Source: JBBRYB01 sp038238115 (GTDB taxonomy: Bacteria > Actinomycetota > Actinomycetes > Propionibacteriales > Nocardioidaceae). From it: a stretch of 64,000 nucleotides of DNA. The DNA lies in the NCBI GenBank assembly GCA_038238115.1, contig JBBRYB010000006.1, positions 89,016 to 153,015 on the forward strand. The letters run 5' to 3'. Below, piece after piece: positions 8,951-18,744 of the stretch (the stretch's first letter is position 1; each line of letters opens with the position of its first letter). Under the pieces are notes generated by a model. It saw only the letters and a program-made list of their open reading frames with translations, was not told the origin of the DNA and searched no databases. The position numbers and the translations under genes were made by a program.

Positions 8951-9911
8951 CGCCTTCACCCACGGCATAGTCGAGCCAGCGTTCGACGTGGCCGAATGCC
9001 GTCTCGCGCACCTCCTTGCGGGAGCAGAACACGTCGTGGATGGCGCCGAGGACCCGCACGACGGTGACCTGCGGGCCTAGCTGGTGCGACCACTTGGCGA
9101 TCTGCTTGACATCGAGCACCGTGTCGGTGCAGGCGGCCTCGTCAGTCCAGGTCTGCGGCACCGCACTGGCGTTCGAGCACACAGTCAGCACCGGTGCCCC
9201 CACGTCGATCCCGCGGTGCACCGTGCGGTGGCCGATGCGCACGGCCCGCAGCCATCCGGCCCGGACGGGGAAGCTCTCCACCGGCTTCCAGCCCAGGTCG
9301 AAGCTCCATTCCCCGCGCAGGTCGCAGTGCAGCGTCTCGGCATATACGCCGGTGACGGTGCGAGGCACAACAGCATAGGGACGACGCTGGCCGAGCCGGT
9401 TGATGGCCTCGGTGCCCGCAGTGCGCAGTAGCAGCGAGCCCTGCAGGTCGAGCCAGGGGCTGTTGAGCACGAATGCATCCGCGACCGGCCGCCCGCGGCC
9501 CAGCCGCTCGGCTGCCCACAGCGGCGCGATGAGGCCTCCGGTGGAGTGACCACTCACGACGACGTGCTCGTGGCCGTCGCGACCCCTGATCAGCGACATC
9601 GCCAGGTCGAGCTCGGCGTAGTACTCCGACAGGCCGAGGCAGAAGTTCGGCGTCTGGTGCGCAAGCAGCGAGCGACCGTACTTGCGTAGGTCGAGGGCAT
9701 AGAAGTCGTAGCCGAGCGCGGTGAAGAAGTCGGCCTGGGCGATCTGGAAGAAGTAGTCGCAGAAGCCGTGCACATGGAGGACCGCCCCGCGCGCCTCCGG
9801 TGTGTCCGCCGCACGCCGGACCAGGGTCGCGACGACAGCGCCCTCGTCGTCGTCGGGCAGCTCGAGCACCTCGCAGGTGTACGGCGCTCCGAGCACGTCG
9901 GTCTGACTCAT
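8925..9911 (-). CDS. Alpha/beta hydrolase, lysophospholipase-like
   Basis: 328 residues from the preferred ATG (MSQTD); a GTG-type extension adds 12 residues. Alpha/beta hydrolase features are the HVHGFCDYFFQ oxyanion region, the nucleophile elbow VVSGHSTGG (Ser) and a late histidine in GAIHDVFCS. The closest general type is the serine aminopeptidase S33 / monoglyceride lipase-like group. No signal peptide is visible. The 3' end runs 26 bases into the convergent permease gene. Substrate unknown. Confidence 0.85.
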   Translation of the reverse strand: MSQTDVLGAPYTCEVLELPDDDEGAVVATLVRRAADTPEARGAVLHVHGFCDYFFQIAQADFFTALGYDFYALDLRKYGRSLLAHQTPNFCLGLSEYYAELDLAMSLIRGRDGHEHVVVSGHSTGGLIAPLWAAERLGRGRPVADAFVLNSPWLDLQGSLLLRTAGTEAINRLGQRRPYAVVPRTVTGVYAETLHCDLRGEWSFDLGWKPVESFPVRAGWLRAVRIGHRTVHRGIDVGAPVLTVCSNASAVPQTWTDEAACTDTVLDVKQIAKWSHQLGPQVTVVRVLGAIHDVFCSRKEVRETAFGHVERWLDYAVGEGVSRTRRVW

Positions 9912-9968
9912 GGCTCCAGTCTGCCTCGCAGCGCCGCACTCCGTCACCGGCCGGGACTGGACTGGGTC

Positions 9969-12665
9969 TCAGCCAATCCGCACCGTCAGCGTGTGCCGAC
10001 CGTTGCCGGTGTCTGCCACGACTTCGCGGCCGCGCCCGGTGTGGAGCTCACGCCAGCTGACCGGCCTGCCGTCGAGCCTGACCCTGGCGACCGTGGCGCC
10101 ACGAGGAAGCACATGCCCGATCGTCAACGTGGTGCCAGGTCGACGCAGCGTCACCTGGGTGCGCAACCTCGTCGGCGTCGCCTGCGCCCGCACCGTGACA
10201 GAGCCGTCGACGCCGAGCCGGATGTGGTGGCCGCTCAACCGGTGCTGTCCTGCCGGCACCTGGGCTACCACGCTGACGGTGTCGCGGCCGAGGTCGGGCG
10301 AGACGCCGAGCTGCTGGTGCACGACCGGCCACAGGTTGCCGTAGGCGCCCCACGCCTGTACCACTGAGGAACGCTCGGTGAAGAGTTGGTCGATGTTTGG
10401 CGTGAAGTCCCCTTCCGGGGCGATCTCCGGCATCGCGCCCGGCAGCTCCCACACCGAGCGGTCGAGCTGGATCCGGGCGTTGCCCGTCGTGTAGAACTGC
10501 TGCTGATCGCGACCGAGCCGGCCGAAGTTGCCTTCGGCGACGGCCATGATCCCCGTGTTCAGCGAGAAGACGCTCCGCTCGCTCGGCACCGACGACACCG
10601 TGGAGTCGCAGGTCGCGCCCGCGTTGCCCGCAGGGTCGGAGGTGGGTCCGGTGCCGGTGTGGTAAAGCCCGAAGATGCCCGTGTAGCACGGGCGTTCTCG
10701 CTGGGCCAGAGCGATCCGACCGTGCGGCTGGCTGGCCAGCGGACGGGTCGGCCGTCCGGGCCTGACCAGCGTCGCGTCCATCGGCGTCACCCCGATCCAG
10801 TGCCGCTGGAAGACTCGCCTGTTGTAGGGGTTGGCGAGTGAGTCGGCGTACTGCCGGGCGTCGCCGCCGTACCACCACGCCGCCTCGAAGCGCCGCTCCA
10901 TGTGAGCTGCGACCGACGACGCCCATCGCCGCGTCCCGACGTCGCCCTTGCTGCGGGCCATGTCGGCGAGGTCGCGCAGGCCGCGGATGGTGTAGACGGT
11001 GTTGTCCAGCTTCTCCGCGCCCATCCCCGGACGTTCGACGTTTCCCAGCCCCTCCGGCCAGCCGTCGTTGTCCTGGTCGAGCCGGTTGACGACCAGGCGC
11101 ATCCCGCGGACCGAGAAGTTGTACATCTCGTCGCGGAAGTGGTCGTCGCCAGTCCATCGCCACACGAGCGCTACCGCGCTGGGGAACTTGGCCGTCTCGT
11201 CGGTGTTGCCCTCATCGGCGTTGGTCCCGAAGTAGACCGCGCCGCCGGGTGTCACCTCGTGGACGACCTTGCCGGAGCGGTGGTTCACGGTCTCGCTGAC
11301 GTCGCGCAGCGCGCGGAGGTGGTCTTCGATCGCGGTGAACTGGCCCATCGCGACGGACGCGAACGCCGTGTACTCCCCGTCGGTGCCGAACAGCCACGGA
11401 TAGTCCGGCCACCCTGCTCCGAGCCAGCGGATCCGGTCGAGGCTGCCGACCGGTGCGGGGAACCGGGTGCCGGCCCTGACCGGGCGCAGGCGCAGATCCC
11501 GCGCCTCCTGCCGCGAGTCGGCGAGGTTCTGCTTGCTCCACCGGATCGAGCGCTGCAGCAGCCGGTCGCCGGGGATCCAGACCCGGGTGCGGGCGTCGAT
11601 CGCCTGTCGCTGCGAGATCTTGTGGGCGAGCTCCGCCCGGGGACGGGTGAGCACCTGCTCAAACGCGCGGTGGGCAGGTGCGAGCCCCTGGTCGGACCCA
11701 CCGACCGCGAACCACACGGTGACCGAGCGGTCCGCGGGGACCCGCACCCGGTAGGTGAGCCGACCGCCGGTGCCGCGCCCGTATGCCGTGTCGTCGCACC
11801 GCGTCGGCTGCGGGTCGGTCGTGCCAGAGACCGGGCAGACCACCGCGGGATCCTGTGGCCCGCGGAAGTCCGGGCCCAAGGCGCTGCTGCGCGGCGTCAG
11901 GCTGCTGCCGACGACAGCGGCCCAGTCGTGCGCGCCGAGCGGATTGTGAGGGCCTGCCTGCTCGCGAAACACGAGCGCCCCGGCGTGCACGTGGCCGGAG
12001 TCGCTGCGGTTGACGCTCGACTGGCTCGGGGTCGTCTCGCCCCACGGGTAGCTCGCCATCAGCTCGGAGTGTGCCTCGAGGGTGAGCCGAACGCTCCTGG
12101 TGCGGTCGCTGCGCAGCGTCAGAGCGACCAGGCCGGCGCGAGGACCATCGGGTACGACGTCGGTGCGCTGCACCTCGAGCCCGGCGGTGACGGCGTAGTC
12201 GGTGCGGTGATAACCCCACCCGTTCGCGAACCGGCGGGCCGGCACGTCGTCACCCAGCCAGGCGCCGTCGATCCCGAACCACATCCCGTCGAGCAGCTTG
12301 AGCGGCGGTGACCAGATGCCGCCCATCTCACCACGCGTGTGGAAGCCCATCGCCGGGTAGAGGCCGTCCTGCGTGGAGGTCGAGTAGAGCCGCTCGCCCA
12401 TGACCACGGCACGACGGTCGCTGAGTCGGCGTGACTCCACGAGCTCCGGACTGCGCGGCAACGTCCCGAGCGCCGGCCTGTCATGGTGGGCGCCGGCCGG
12501 CATCGGGTCGGCTAGTGGCTCGGTGACCGCAAGCCCGCGGGCTGGCAGGGCGAGAGAGGGACTGGCCGCCAGTACCGCTACAGCGAGGAGCGCCGGCGCG
12601 CGCCGGGGGCGGCGCGGCCTGTGCGTGGTCTCAGTCGTGGTGGACTTCGTGATCCGACGGTGCAT
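9969..12665 (-). CDS. Large secreted six-hairpin glycosidase-like protein
   Basis: 898 residues from the ATG at 12665, which has a strong Shine-Dalgarno (GGAGG, complement) and is followed by a signal peptide (arginine-rich start, then PALLAVAVLAASPSLALPARG). The middle region (WLGAGWPDYPWLFGTDGEYT; NTDETAKFPSAVALVWRWTGDDHF; RWIGVTPMDA-type segments) is like an alpha/alpha toroid glycosidase, for example the amylo-alpha-1,6-glucosidase group. The C-terminus is beta-rich. It is probably exported and acts on a carbohydrate, but I could not identify catalytic acids or a GH family. The gene is isolated, divergent from the ureohydrolase operon. Confidence 0.75.
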   Translation of the reverse strand: MHRRITKSTTTETTHRPRRPRRAPALLAVAVLAASPSLALPARGLAVTEPLADPMPAGAHHDRPALGTLPRSPELVESRRLSDRRAVVMGERLYSTSTQDGLYPAMGFHTRGEMGGIWSPPLKLLDGMWFGIDGAWLGDDVPARRFANGWGYHRTDYAVTAGLEVQRTDVVPDGPRAGLVALTLRSDRTRSVRLTLEAHSELMASYPWGETTPSQSSVNRSDSGHVHAGALVFREQAGPHNPLGAHDWAAVVGSSLTPRSSALGPDFRGPQDPAVVCPVSGTTDPQPTRCDDTAYGRGTGGRLTYRVRVPADRSVTVWFAVGGSDQGLAPAHRAFEQVLTRPRAELAHKISQRQAIDARTRVWIPGDRLLQRSIRWSKQNLADSRQEARDLRLRPVRAGTRFPAPVGSLDRIRWLGAGWPDYPWLFGTDGEYTAFASVAMGQFTAIEDHLRALRDVSETVNHRSGKVVHEVTPGGAVYFGTNADEGNTDETAKFPSAVALVWRWTGDDHFRDEMYNFSVRGMRLVVNRLDQDNDGWPEGLGNVERPGMGAEKLDNTVYTIRGLRDLADMARSKGDVGTRRWASSVAAHMERRFEAAWWYGGDARQYADSLANPYNRRVFQRHWIGVTPMDATLVRPGRPTRPLASQPHGRIALAQRERPCYTGIFGLYHTGTGPTSDPAGNAGATCDSTVSSVPSERSVFSLNTGIMAVAEGNFGRLGRDQQQFYTTGNARIQLDRSVWELPGAMPEIAPEGDFTPNIDQLFTERSSVVQAWGAYGNLWPVVHQQLGVSPDLGRDTVSVVAQVPAGQHRLSGHHIRLGVDGSVTVRAQATPTRLRTQVTLRRPGTTLTIGHVLPRGATVARVRLDGRPVSWRELHTGRGREVVADTGNGRHTLTVRIG

Positions 12666-12816
12666 GTCACATCCTCCGGAGTGAGTGCGATCAGACAGCA
12701 TTGCAGCAAGCGCCGACAACCGCCATCGCCCCGGAGCCGACCCCCCCGATTCGGGCGTTGTTGGCCGGGCAGCGCGGGTGTAGCGTCCCCTAGTGCCGCC
12801 CAAGGAGGGTCACATC

Positions 12817-13812
12817 GTGACGGACGCCCCGCTGCCTCGCGTCACCAGCGACGGCGCCGTCGGCCCGGTCGACGCCACGGAGGTCCCTCGCTTCGCGGGA
12901 CCGGGCACCTTCGCGCGACTGCCTCGCATCGACGAGGTTCCACGGGCCGACATTGCCGTGGTCGGAGTCCCGTTCGACGCTGGCGTGAGCTATCGTCCCG
13001 GCGCGAGGTTCGGCCCTGCGCACGTCCGGCAGTCGTCTCGCTTGCTCCGGCCGTTCAACCCCGCACTCGACGTCGAGCCGTTCGGGGCAGCGCAGGTGGT
13101 CGACGCTGGCGACATCGCCTGCAACCCCTTCGACATCTCCACCGCGATCACCCAAGTCCACGACGGGGCGCGGTCGCTCATGTCCCGGGGAACCCGCCTG
13201 CTCACCATCGGTGGCGATCACACGATCGCCTTGCCGCTGCTGCGTGCCATGCATGAGCGGCACGGGCCGGTGGCCGTCCTCCACTTCGACGCCCACCTTG
13301 ACACCTGGGACACCTACTTCGGAGAGCCCTACACCCACGGCACGCCGTTTCGACGCGCCTCAGAAGAGGGACTCGTCGACACGCTGCACTCGGTGCACAT
13401 CGGCATCCGCGGCCCGTTGTATTCCGCTGACGACCTGCCCGACAGCGAGCGGCTCGGCTTCGTCACCGTGTCCTGTGTCGACGTCGAGATGCTCGGGCTT
13501 GTTGCCGCGGTCGACCGGATGCGGGAGCGGCTGGGCGACGCGCCGATCTACGTCTCCGTCGACATCGACGTCCTCGACCCCGCCCACGCCCCCGGAACCG
13601 GAACTCCCGAGGCCGGTGGCCTGACCTCGCGAGAGCTCTTGGTGATGCTGCGAGCCCTCGCCGACCTGCACGTGGTCTCGGCTGACATCGTCGAAGTGGC
13701 GCCGGCATACGACCATGCCGAGCTGACCGGCGTTGCAGCATCCCACGTCGCCTACGAGTTGCTTTCGGTCATGTCCACAGCCGTCCCCAGCCGCACGCAC
13801 TCGCCCGCCTGA
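12817..13812 (+). CDS. Ureohydrolase (agmatinase/guanidinobutyrase-like)
   Basis: 331 residues from the GTG at 12817, chosen because AAGGAGG sits 13 bases upstream inside a longer open frame. All binuclear manganese ligands of the arginase/agmatinase family are present: GGDHT (His135), DAHLDT (Asp158, His160, Asp162) and SVDIDVLDPAHAPGTG (Asp249, Asp251). The family hydrolyses guanidino compounds to urea plus an amine. The YTHGTPFRR loop fits agmatinase/guanidinobutyrase-type enzymes more than arginase, but the substrate is not settled. It is the first gene of an operon with an NCS1 permease and an amidase. Confidence 0.85.
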   Translation: MTDAPLPRVTSDGAVGPVDATEVPRFAGPGTFARLPRIDEVPRADIAVVGVPFDAGVSYRPGARFGPAHVRQSSRLLRPFNPALDVEPFGAAQVVDAGDIACNPFDISTAITQVHDGARSLMSRGTRLLTIGGDHTIALPLLRAMHERHGPVAVLHFDAHLDTWDTYFGEPYTHGTPFRRASEEGLVDTLHSVHIGIRGPLYSADDLPDSERLGFVTVSCVDVEMLGLVAAVDRMRERLGDAPIYVSVDIDVLDPAHAPGTGTPEAGGLTSRELLVMLRALADLHVVSADIVEVAPAYDHAELTGVAASHVAYELLSVMSTAVPSRTHSPA

Positions 13813-13831
13813 GGCGTAGAAAGGAGCCCCG

Positions 13832-15310
13832 ATGGCAGACACGTCCACCACGAGGTCGTCTCGCATCGCCGGTGTCGAGGTCCGCTCCATCGACTACGTG
13901 CCGCTGAACGAGCGCCACGGCAAGGTCTGGAGCCAGGGCCCGCTGTGGTTCATGAGCAACGCCCAGATCGCCACGCTCGCGGTCGGCACCTTCTCGGTGG
14001 TGGGCGGCGGCAACCTCATCTGGTCACTGATCGCCATCATCGCCGGTGCCCTGCTCGGCACGTTCTTCATGGCGTTCCACTCGGCCCAGGGACCGCAGCT
14101 CGGCCTTCCGCAGATGATCCAGTCGCGACCACAGTTCGGATATGTCGGGGCGTTGCTCGTCTGGCTCTTCGCCTACCTGCAGTACGCCGGCTTCAACATC
14201 TTCAACACGATCCTGGCCGGCGACGCCCTGCACACGACTGTGCACGGCAGCAGCAAGCTCTGGATTGTCGTCGCCACCGTACTGGCGGCTGTGATCGCGC
14301 TGGTCGGCTACGACCTCATCCACGGGGTGGAGCGGTGGCTGGCCTTCGGCTTCCTCATCATCTTCGGCGCCCTCACCATCACCGTCTTCACACTGAGCTT
14401 CCCGGCCGGTTCGTTCGACCTCGGCGGATTCAAGTGGACGCCGTTCCTCGTCCAGTTCGGGGCGGTGGCGGGCTACCAGATCAGCTGGGCCATCTACGTC
14501 TCCGACTACTCCCGCTACCTGCCCCCCGGCGTCACCGTGCGGCGTACCTTCTTGTGGACCTATTGGGGCTCCGCGTTGGGAGCGATCTGGCTGATGTGCC
14601 TCGGCGCCGCGCTCGCCGCGTGGGCCGGCGCGAAATTCGACACGATCGCGTCCTTGGAGAGCTCAGCGGACACTTTCTTCAACGGCTTCGGCGCTGTCGT
14701 GCTGGTCTTCTCGATGCTCGGCCTGGTCTCGGTCACCGCGCTGAACATGTACGGCGGGTCGCTCACCTTGATCAGCGCCATCGACTCGTTCAAGCAGGTG
14801 CGCCCGACCAGCGCTGTGCGCATCGCCACCATCGTCTTCACCGCGGTGCTGTCCCTCATCCCCGCCCTGCTCATCGGCCAGAACTTCCTCACGAACTTCG
14901 AGGACTTCCTGCTGCTCGTGCTCTACCTGTTCATCCCGTGGACCGCTGTCAACCTGGTCGACTACTACATCGTGCGGCGCGGCCACTATGCGATAGCGGA
15001 GATCTTCAACCCCCATGGGTTGTATGGCCGCTGGGGCTGGCGTGGGATCATCTCCTACCTCGTCGGGTTCGGGGCGATGCTGCCGTTCCTCAGCACGTCG
15101 AAGTATTCGGGGTGGGTCGCCAATGCCCTCAACGGCGCTGACATCTCGTTGTTCATCGGCCTTCCCGTGGCAGGGGTCTTGTACTACCTGCTCGGCAAGT
15201 CGATCGACGTCGAGGCAGAGACACGGATTGCTGAGGCCGAAGCCGCGGAGCTGGAGGATTCGGCCCGCCAGCACATGCGGCCGGAGCGGACGCCTGACGA
15301 TGTCGGGTGA
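13832..15310 (+). CDS. NCS1-family nucleobase/hydantoin-type permease
   Basis: 492-residue protein with about twelve hydrophobic helices. NCS1 hallmarks are the N-terminal PLNERHGKVWSQGPLWFMSNAQIATL, YVSDYSRYLPP in the middle, and NLVDYYIVRRGHYAI late. The family imports nucleobases, hydantoins, allantoin or related small nitrogen compounds with a cation. It starts 19 bases after the ureohydrolase stop with a good ribosome site (AAAGGAG) and overlaps the amidase start by 11 bases. Import followed by hydrolysis of an amide/guanidino nitrogen source is the simplest reading. Confidence 0.9.
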   Translation: MADTSTTRSSRIAGVEVRSIDYVPLNERHGKVWSQGPLWFMSNAQIATLAVGTFSVVGGGNLIWSLIAIIAGALLGTFFMAFHSAQGPQLGLPQMIQSRPQFGYVGALLVWLFAYLQYAGFNIFNTILAGDALHTTVHGSSKLWIVVATVLAAVIALVGYDLIHGVERWLAFGFLIIFGALTITVFTLSFPAGSFDLGGFKWTPFLVQFGAVAGYQISWAIYVSDYSRYLPPGVTVRRTFLWTYWGSALGAIWLMCLGAALAAWAGAKFDTIASLESSADTFFNGFGAVVLVFSMLGLVSVTALNMYGGSLTLISAIDSFKQVRPTSAVRIATIVFTAVLSLIPALLIGQNFLTNFEDFLLLVLYLFIPWTAVNLVDYYIVRRGHYAIAEIFNPHGLYGRWGWRGIISYLVGFGAMLPFLSTSKYSGWVANALNGADISLFIGLPVAGVLYYLLGKSIDVEAETRIAEAEAAELEDSARQHMRPERTPDDVG

Positions 15311-16760
15311 CCTCCCTGCCAGCACACCCTCCGACATGTATGCCGACGACCCCGCGGACGCATGGCAGACCGCCGAGGATATCCGCGCCGGTCGGGTCAC
15401 CGCCGTGGAGGTGGTGACAGGGTCGCTGGAGTGCATCCACCGGCTTCAGCCGGCCCTCAACGCCGTCACCATCGCCTTCGACGAGCAGGCCCTCGCGGCT
15501 GCTCGCGCGGCCGATGAGGCGGTGCGCCGCGGAGGGCCGCTGCCTGCGCTGCTCGGCGCACCCGTCACGGTCAAGGACCACATCTGGATGACCGGTGCTC
15601 CCTCGACGAACGGCTCCCTCGCGCTGCGCGACTTCGTGCCTCCCGAGGACGCCGTACCAGTCGCCCGGCTGCGCGCGGCGGGGGCGATCATCGTGGGGAA
15701 GACGAACAACCCGGAGTTCTGCTACCGCGGGTTCACCGACAACCTCGTCTACGGCCTGACCCGCAACCCCTGGGACACCGAGCGGACGCCGGGGGGCTCG
15801 AGCGGCGGCGCGGCTGCCTCCGTCGCCGCGGGCGCGACGTCGATCGCGCTCGGTACGGACGGCGGCGGGTCCATCCGCATACCGGCCTCCTTCTGTGGTG
15901 TGGTGGGCCACAAGCCGACTTTCGGCCTGGTGCCGAAGGAGCCTGGCTTCAAGGGGTGGAAGACGTTGTCGGTCGACGGACCGCTCGCCCGTTCCGTGCG
16001 CGACGCCGCGCTGGTGCTTTCGGTGATCGCCGGCCCTGCGGCGGAGGACGACATGAGCTATCCAGGCCCGCCGGGAGCCGACTATCTTGCGACGGCGTCG
16101 GCTTCGGTGGGTGGTGATCTACGAGGACTGCGGGTCGCGTGGTCGGCCGATCTCGGCATGTTGCCCGTCGACCCCGACGTGCGCGCTGTCTTTGCTGAGG
16201 CGGTGCAGGTGTTTGCGGGCTTGGGCTGCGAGCTGGTCGAAGCGGCGCCGACGACTCCGCACCCGACACAGCTGTGGAACACCATCGCGCTCGCCGAAGG
16301 CTTCTCGTCGGAAGGGCCGCTCCTGGCCACCGCGCGCAGCCAGATGTCACCCGGGACGGCCCAGATCATCGAAGCAGGACGCGACACCACCGCCGGACAG
16401 TATGTCGACGCCCTCCACGACAAGGGCCGCTACACCCGGGCGTGGGCGGAGTTCTTCACCGGCTTCGACCTGCTGCTGACCCCGACCATGCAGCTGACCG
16501 CATTCGGTGTCGGGCTCGAGACGCCCGTAGCGATCGAAGGGCAACCGGTCGACCCGTTCTTCGACGACTGGTGCACGACCTGCCTGGCGGCGAATCTCAC
16601 CGGCATGCCAGCGACGTCGGTGCCTGCCGGCTTCGACACCCAGGGCATGCCGGTTGGCCTGCAGGTGATGGGACCCCGGTGGGCCGATGCGCTCACCCTG
16701 CGCGCCGCCGCCGCGTTCGAGCAGGCCGTGCCGTGGCAGCAGTTCCGGCCGCCCATCTGA
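15300..16760 (+). CDS. Amidase-signature family hydrolase
   Basis: 486 residues. The Ser-Ser-Lys triad elements are visible: VTVKDHIWMTG (Lys), the glycine/serine-rich TPGGSSGGAAASVAAG (cis-Ser) and LGTDGGGSIRIPASFCG (nucleophile region). Length fits stand-alone amidases. The ATG lies 11 bases inside the permease gene, so it is translationally coupled. With the ureohydrolase and permease it probably releases ammonia from an imported amide. GatA is unlikely because no gatB or gatC accompanies it. Confidence 0.9.
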   Translation: MSGDLPASTPSDMYADDPADAWQTAEDIRAGRVTAVEVVTGSLECIHRLQPALNAVTIAFDEQALAAARAADEAVRRGGPLPALLGAPVTVKDHIWMTGAPSTNGSLALRDFVPPEDAVPVARLRAAGAIIVGKTNNPEFCYRGFTDNLVYGLTRNPWDTERTPGGSSGGAAASVAAGATSIALGTDGGGSIRIPASFCGVVGHKPTFGLVPKEPGFKGWKTLSVDGPLARSVRDAALVLSVIAGPAAEDDMSYPGPPGADYLATASASVGGDLRGLRVAWSADLGMLPVDPDVRAVFAEAVQVFAGLGCELVEAAPTTPHPTQLWNTIALAEGFSSEGPLLATARSQMSPGTAQIIEAGRDTTAGQYVDALHDKGRYTRAWAEFFTGFDLLLTPTMQLTAFGVGLETPVAIEGQPVDPFFDDWCTTCLAANLTGMPATSVPAGFDTQGMPVGLQVMGPRWADALTLRAAAAFEQAVPWQQFRPPI

Positions 16761-16832
16761 GCGACACGGAGAGATCCGATCCATCCGAGTACCCAAGGAG
16801 GTGTCAAGGCGTCCCGACCCGGCTGTACCGGT

Positions 16833-17360
16833 TCAGGCCTGGTAGGTGCCGACCAGGACGGCGCGACCGAGCGTCTTGAATGCCAGGTTGAAGGAGACGA
16901 CGGCGGGGGAGGCGTCTGCCTCGACGCCGAGCGAGTCCTCGCCCACGGCGTGCACGACGAAGTAGTAGCGATGCGGGTGGTCGCCCCCGGGCGGTGCGGC
17001 CCCGGAGAACGCCTTGGCGCCGGTGTCACCGGCGATGTGGAAGGCGCCGTCCGGAAGTGAGTCGTCAGACTCGCCTGCGCCCGTGTCGAGGCTTGTCACG
17101 TCGGGCGGGATGTCGACGACAACCCAGTGCCAGAACCCCGACGGCGTCGGCGCGTCCGGGTCGAAGCAGGTCACGACATAGCTCTTCGTGCCCTGAGGCG
17201 CTCCAGACCAGGACAGCTGTGGCGACGTGTTGCCGTCGTCGGCGACGTGCGTCGACGGCAGCGTGGCGCCGTCGTCGATGTCGGTGCTGGTGACGGAAAA
17301 CGAGGCGACCTGCGGAAGCTTGGCGTATGGGTCTTCGGCAATGGTGCGATCTAGGCTCAT
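16833..17360 (-). CDS. YbhB/YbcL-type phosphatidylethanolamine-binding protein
   Basis: 175 residues from the ATG at 17360 (GAGGA upstream on the complement). PEBP-family motifs are GNTSPQLSWSGAPQGTKSY, CFDPDAPTPSGFWHWVV and GDHPHRYYFVVHAV. The fold binds anionic small ligands. Bacterial members are soluble and of unclear role, often annotated as Raf kinase inhibitor-like. The gene converges on the amidase gene and is divergent from cysG. Confidence 0.9.
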   Translation of the reverse strand: MSLDRTIAEDPYAKLPQVASFSVTSTDIDDGATLPSTHVADDGNTSPQLSWSGAPQGTKSYVVTCFDPDAPTPSGFWHWVVVDIPPDVTSLDTGAGESDDSLPDGAFHIAGDTGAKAFSGAAPPGGDHPHRYYFVVHAVGEDSLGVEADASPAVVSFNLAFKTLGRAVLVGTYQA

Positions 17361-17434
17361 GAGCCCATCCTCGCGGGTCGGCCCGGGATCCGCCACGTGA
17401 GACTGGCAGCACCGACGCCTCCAGCGGTCCTACC

Positions 17435-18667
17435 GTGGGGGGCGTGCTCGAGGACCAGGCGACCCCGCTCTACCCCGCCGGTCTTCGCCTTGCGGGGCGC
17501 CGGGTGGTTGTTGTGGGGGGCGGGCGGGTCGCCCAGCGCAGGATCCCGTTCCTGCTCACAACCGGTGCCCGGGTGGAGGTCGTGTCACCCGTCACCACAC
17601 CGGCGGTGGAGGGCCACGCTCGCGCCGGTGAGCTCGTCTGGCACCAGCGGCCGTACCGCCACGGTGACCTCGAGGCGGCCTGGTACGTCGTCGCCGCGAC
17701 GGACCAGCCGGCAGTCAACCACGAGGTGTCCCTCGAAGCCGAGGCGGCACGCGTCTTCTGCGTGCGGAGCGACAACGCCAGCCAGGCCACCGCCTGGACT
17801 CCCGCGACCGGAAGGCACGGTCCGCTCACGGTCGCCGTCCTCGGCAGCCGCGACCCGAAGCGCTCCTCGTCGGTGCGCGACGAGATCATGGTGAGGCTGC
17901 GCAGCGGCGAGATCGCCGCACCCAAGGACCGACATCGGCGGCCGGGTGTCGTGCTCGTCGGGGGTGGCCCGGGTGACCCGGAGCTGATCACGGTGGCGGG
18001 ACGCCGGGCGTTGCAGGAGGCCGACGTCGTGGTGGCCGACCGGCTGGCTCCCCGTGAGCTGCTCACCGAGCTCGCCCCTGACGTCGAGCTCATCGACGCC
18101 GCCAAGCTGCCTCGTGGCAGGGCGGCGAGCCAGGACGCCATCAACGCGCTGCTGATCGATCGGGCCAGGGCCGGCAAGAACGTGGTGCGCTTCAAGGGTG
18201 GCGACTCGTTCGTCTTCGGGCGCGGCTTCGAGGAGGCCCTCGCGTGCGCTCGCGCCGGGGTCGAGTGCCGGGTCGTTCCCGGAATCACCAGTGCCATCTC
18301 GGTGCCCGCACTCGCAGGTGTCCCGGTCACACACCGAGGAGTCGCGCACGAGTTCACGGTGGTGTCCGGACACCTGCCACCGGGGCACCCCGACTCGCTC
18401 GTCGGGTGGGAGGCGCTGGGCCGCCTGCGCGGCACGCTGGTGCTGCTCATGGCGGTGGAGAACCTGGCCGCCATCACCGACATACTGCTCGCCGCAGGTC
18501 GACCGGCTGCCACCGCTGCAGCTGTGGTGCAGGACGGTTCGTTGGCGTCTCAGCGAAGCCTCGTCACGACGCTGGAACGAGTCGCCGGCGAGGTCTCGCT
18601 CAGAGGGATCAGGCCACCGGCCGTCGTCGTCATCGGGGGGGTCGTCGAGGTCGCCAAGGCCCGGTAG
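17435..18667 (+). CDS. cysG: Siroheme synthase: precorrin-2 dehydrogenase plus uroporphyrinogen-III C-methyltransferase
   Basis: Fusion of 410 residues. Residues about 15-150 form the NAD-binding precorrin-2 dehydrogenase/ferrochelatase part (RRVVVVGGGRVAQRRIPFL). Residues about 165-405 form the SAM-dependent methyltransferase (VLVGGGPGDPELITVAG, VVRFKGGDSFVFGRG, PGITSAISVPALAGVPVTHRG). It produces siroheme for sulfite or nitrite reductase. The total is shorter than the E. coli CysG of about 457 residues, mainly in the N-terminal half. The start is GTG, at 17435 or 17444. No sulfate or nitrite genes are adjacent. Confidence 0.9.
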   Translation: MGGVLEDQATPLYPAGLRLAGRRVVVVGGGRVAQRRIPFLLTTGARVEVVSPVTTPAVEGHARAGELVWHQRPYRHGDLEAAWYVVAATDQPAVNHEVSLEAEAARVFCVRSDNASQATAWTPATGRHGPLTVAVLGSRDPKRSSSVRDEIMVRLRSGEIAAPKDRHRRPGVVLVGGGPGDPELITVAGRRALQEADVVVADRLAPRELLTELAPDVELIDAAKLPRGRAASQDAINALLIDRARAGKNVVRFKGGDSFVFGRGFEEALACARAGVECRVVPGITSAISVPALAGVPVTHRGVAHEFTVVSGHLPPGHPDSLVGWEALGRLRGTLVLLMAVENLAAITDILLAAGRPAATAAAVVQDGSLASQRSLVTTLERVAGEVSLRGIRPPAVVVIGGVVEVAKAR

Positions 18668-18744
18668 CCAAGCCGGCTCGTGGCCGAAATGGCTGGCGAT
18701 GGCTGGGCGACGCTGCGGCGCCGTCAGCGAGATAGGTTCGCGGG

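Noticed and set aside
12666..12803. N-terminal extension of the secreted glycosidase-like protein
   Set aside because: The internal ATG has a strong Shine-Dalgarno and is followed at once by a signal peptide; the extension would bury it.
16795..16845. Perfect AAGGAGGTG followed by a 14-codon frame
   Set aside because: The putative GTG touches the ribosome site itself, leaving no spacing, and the peptide has no recognisable feature.
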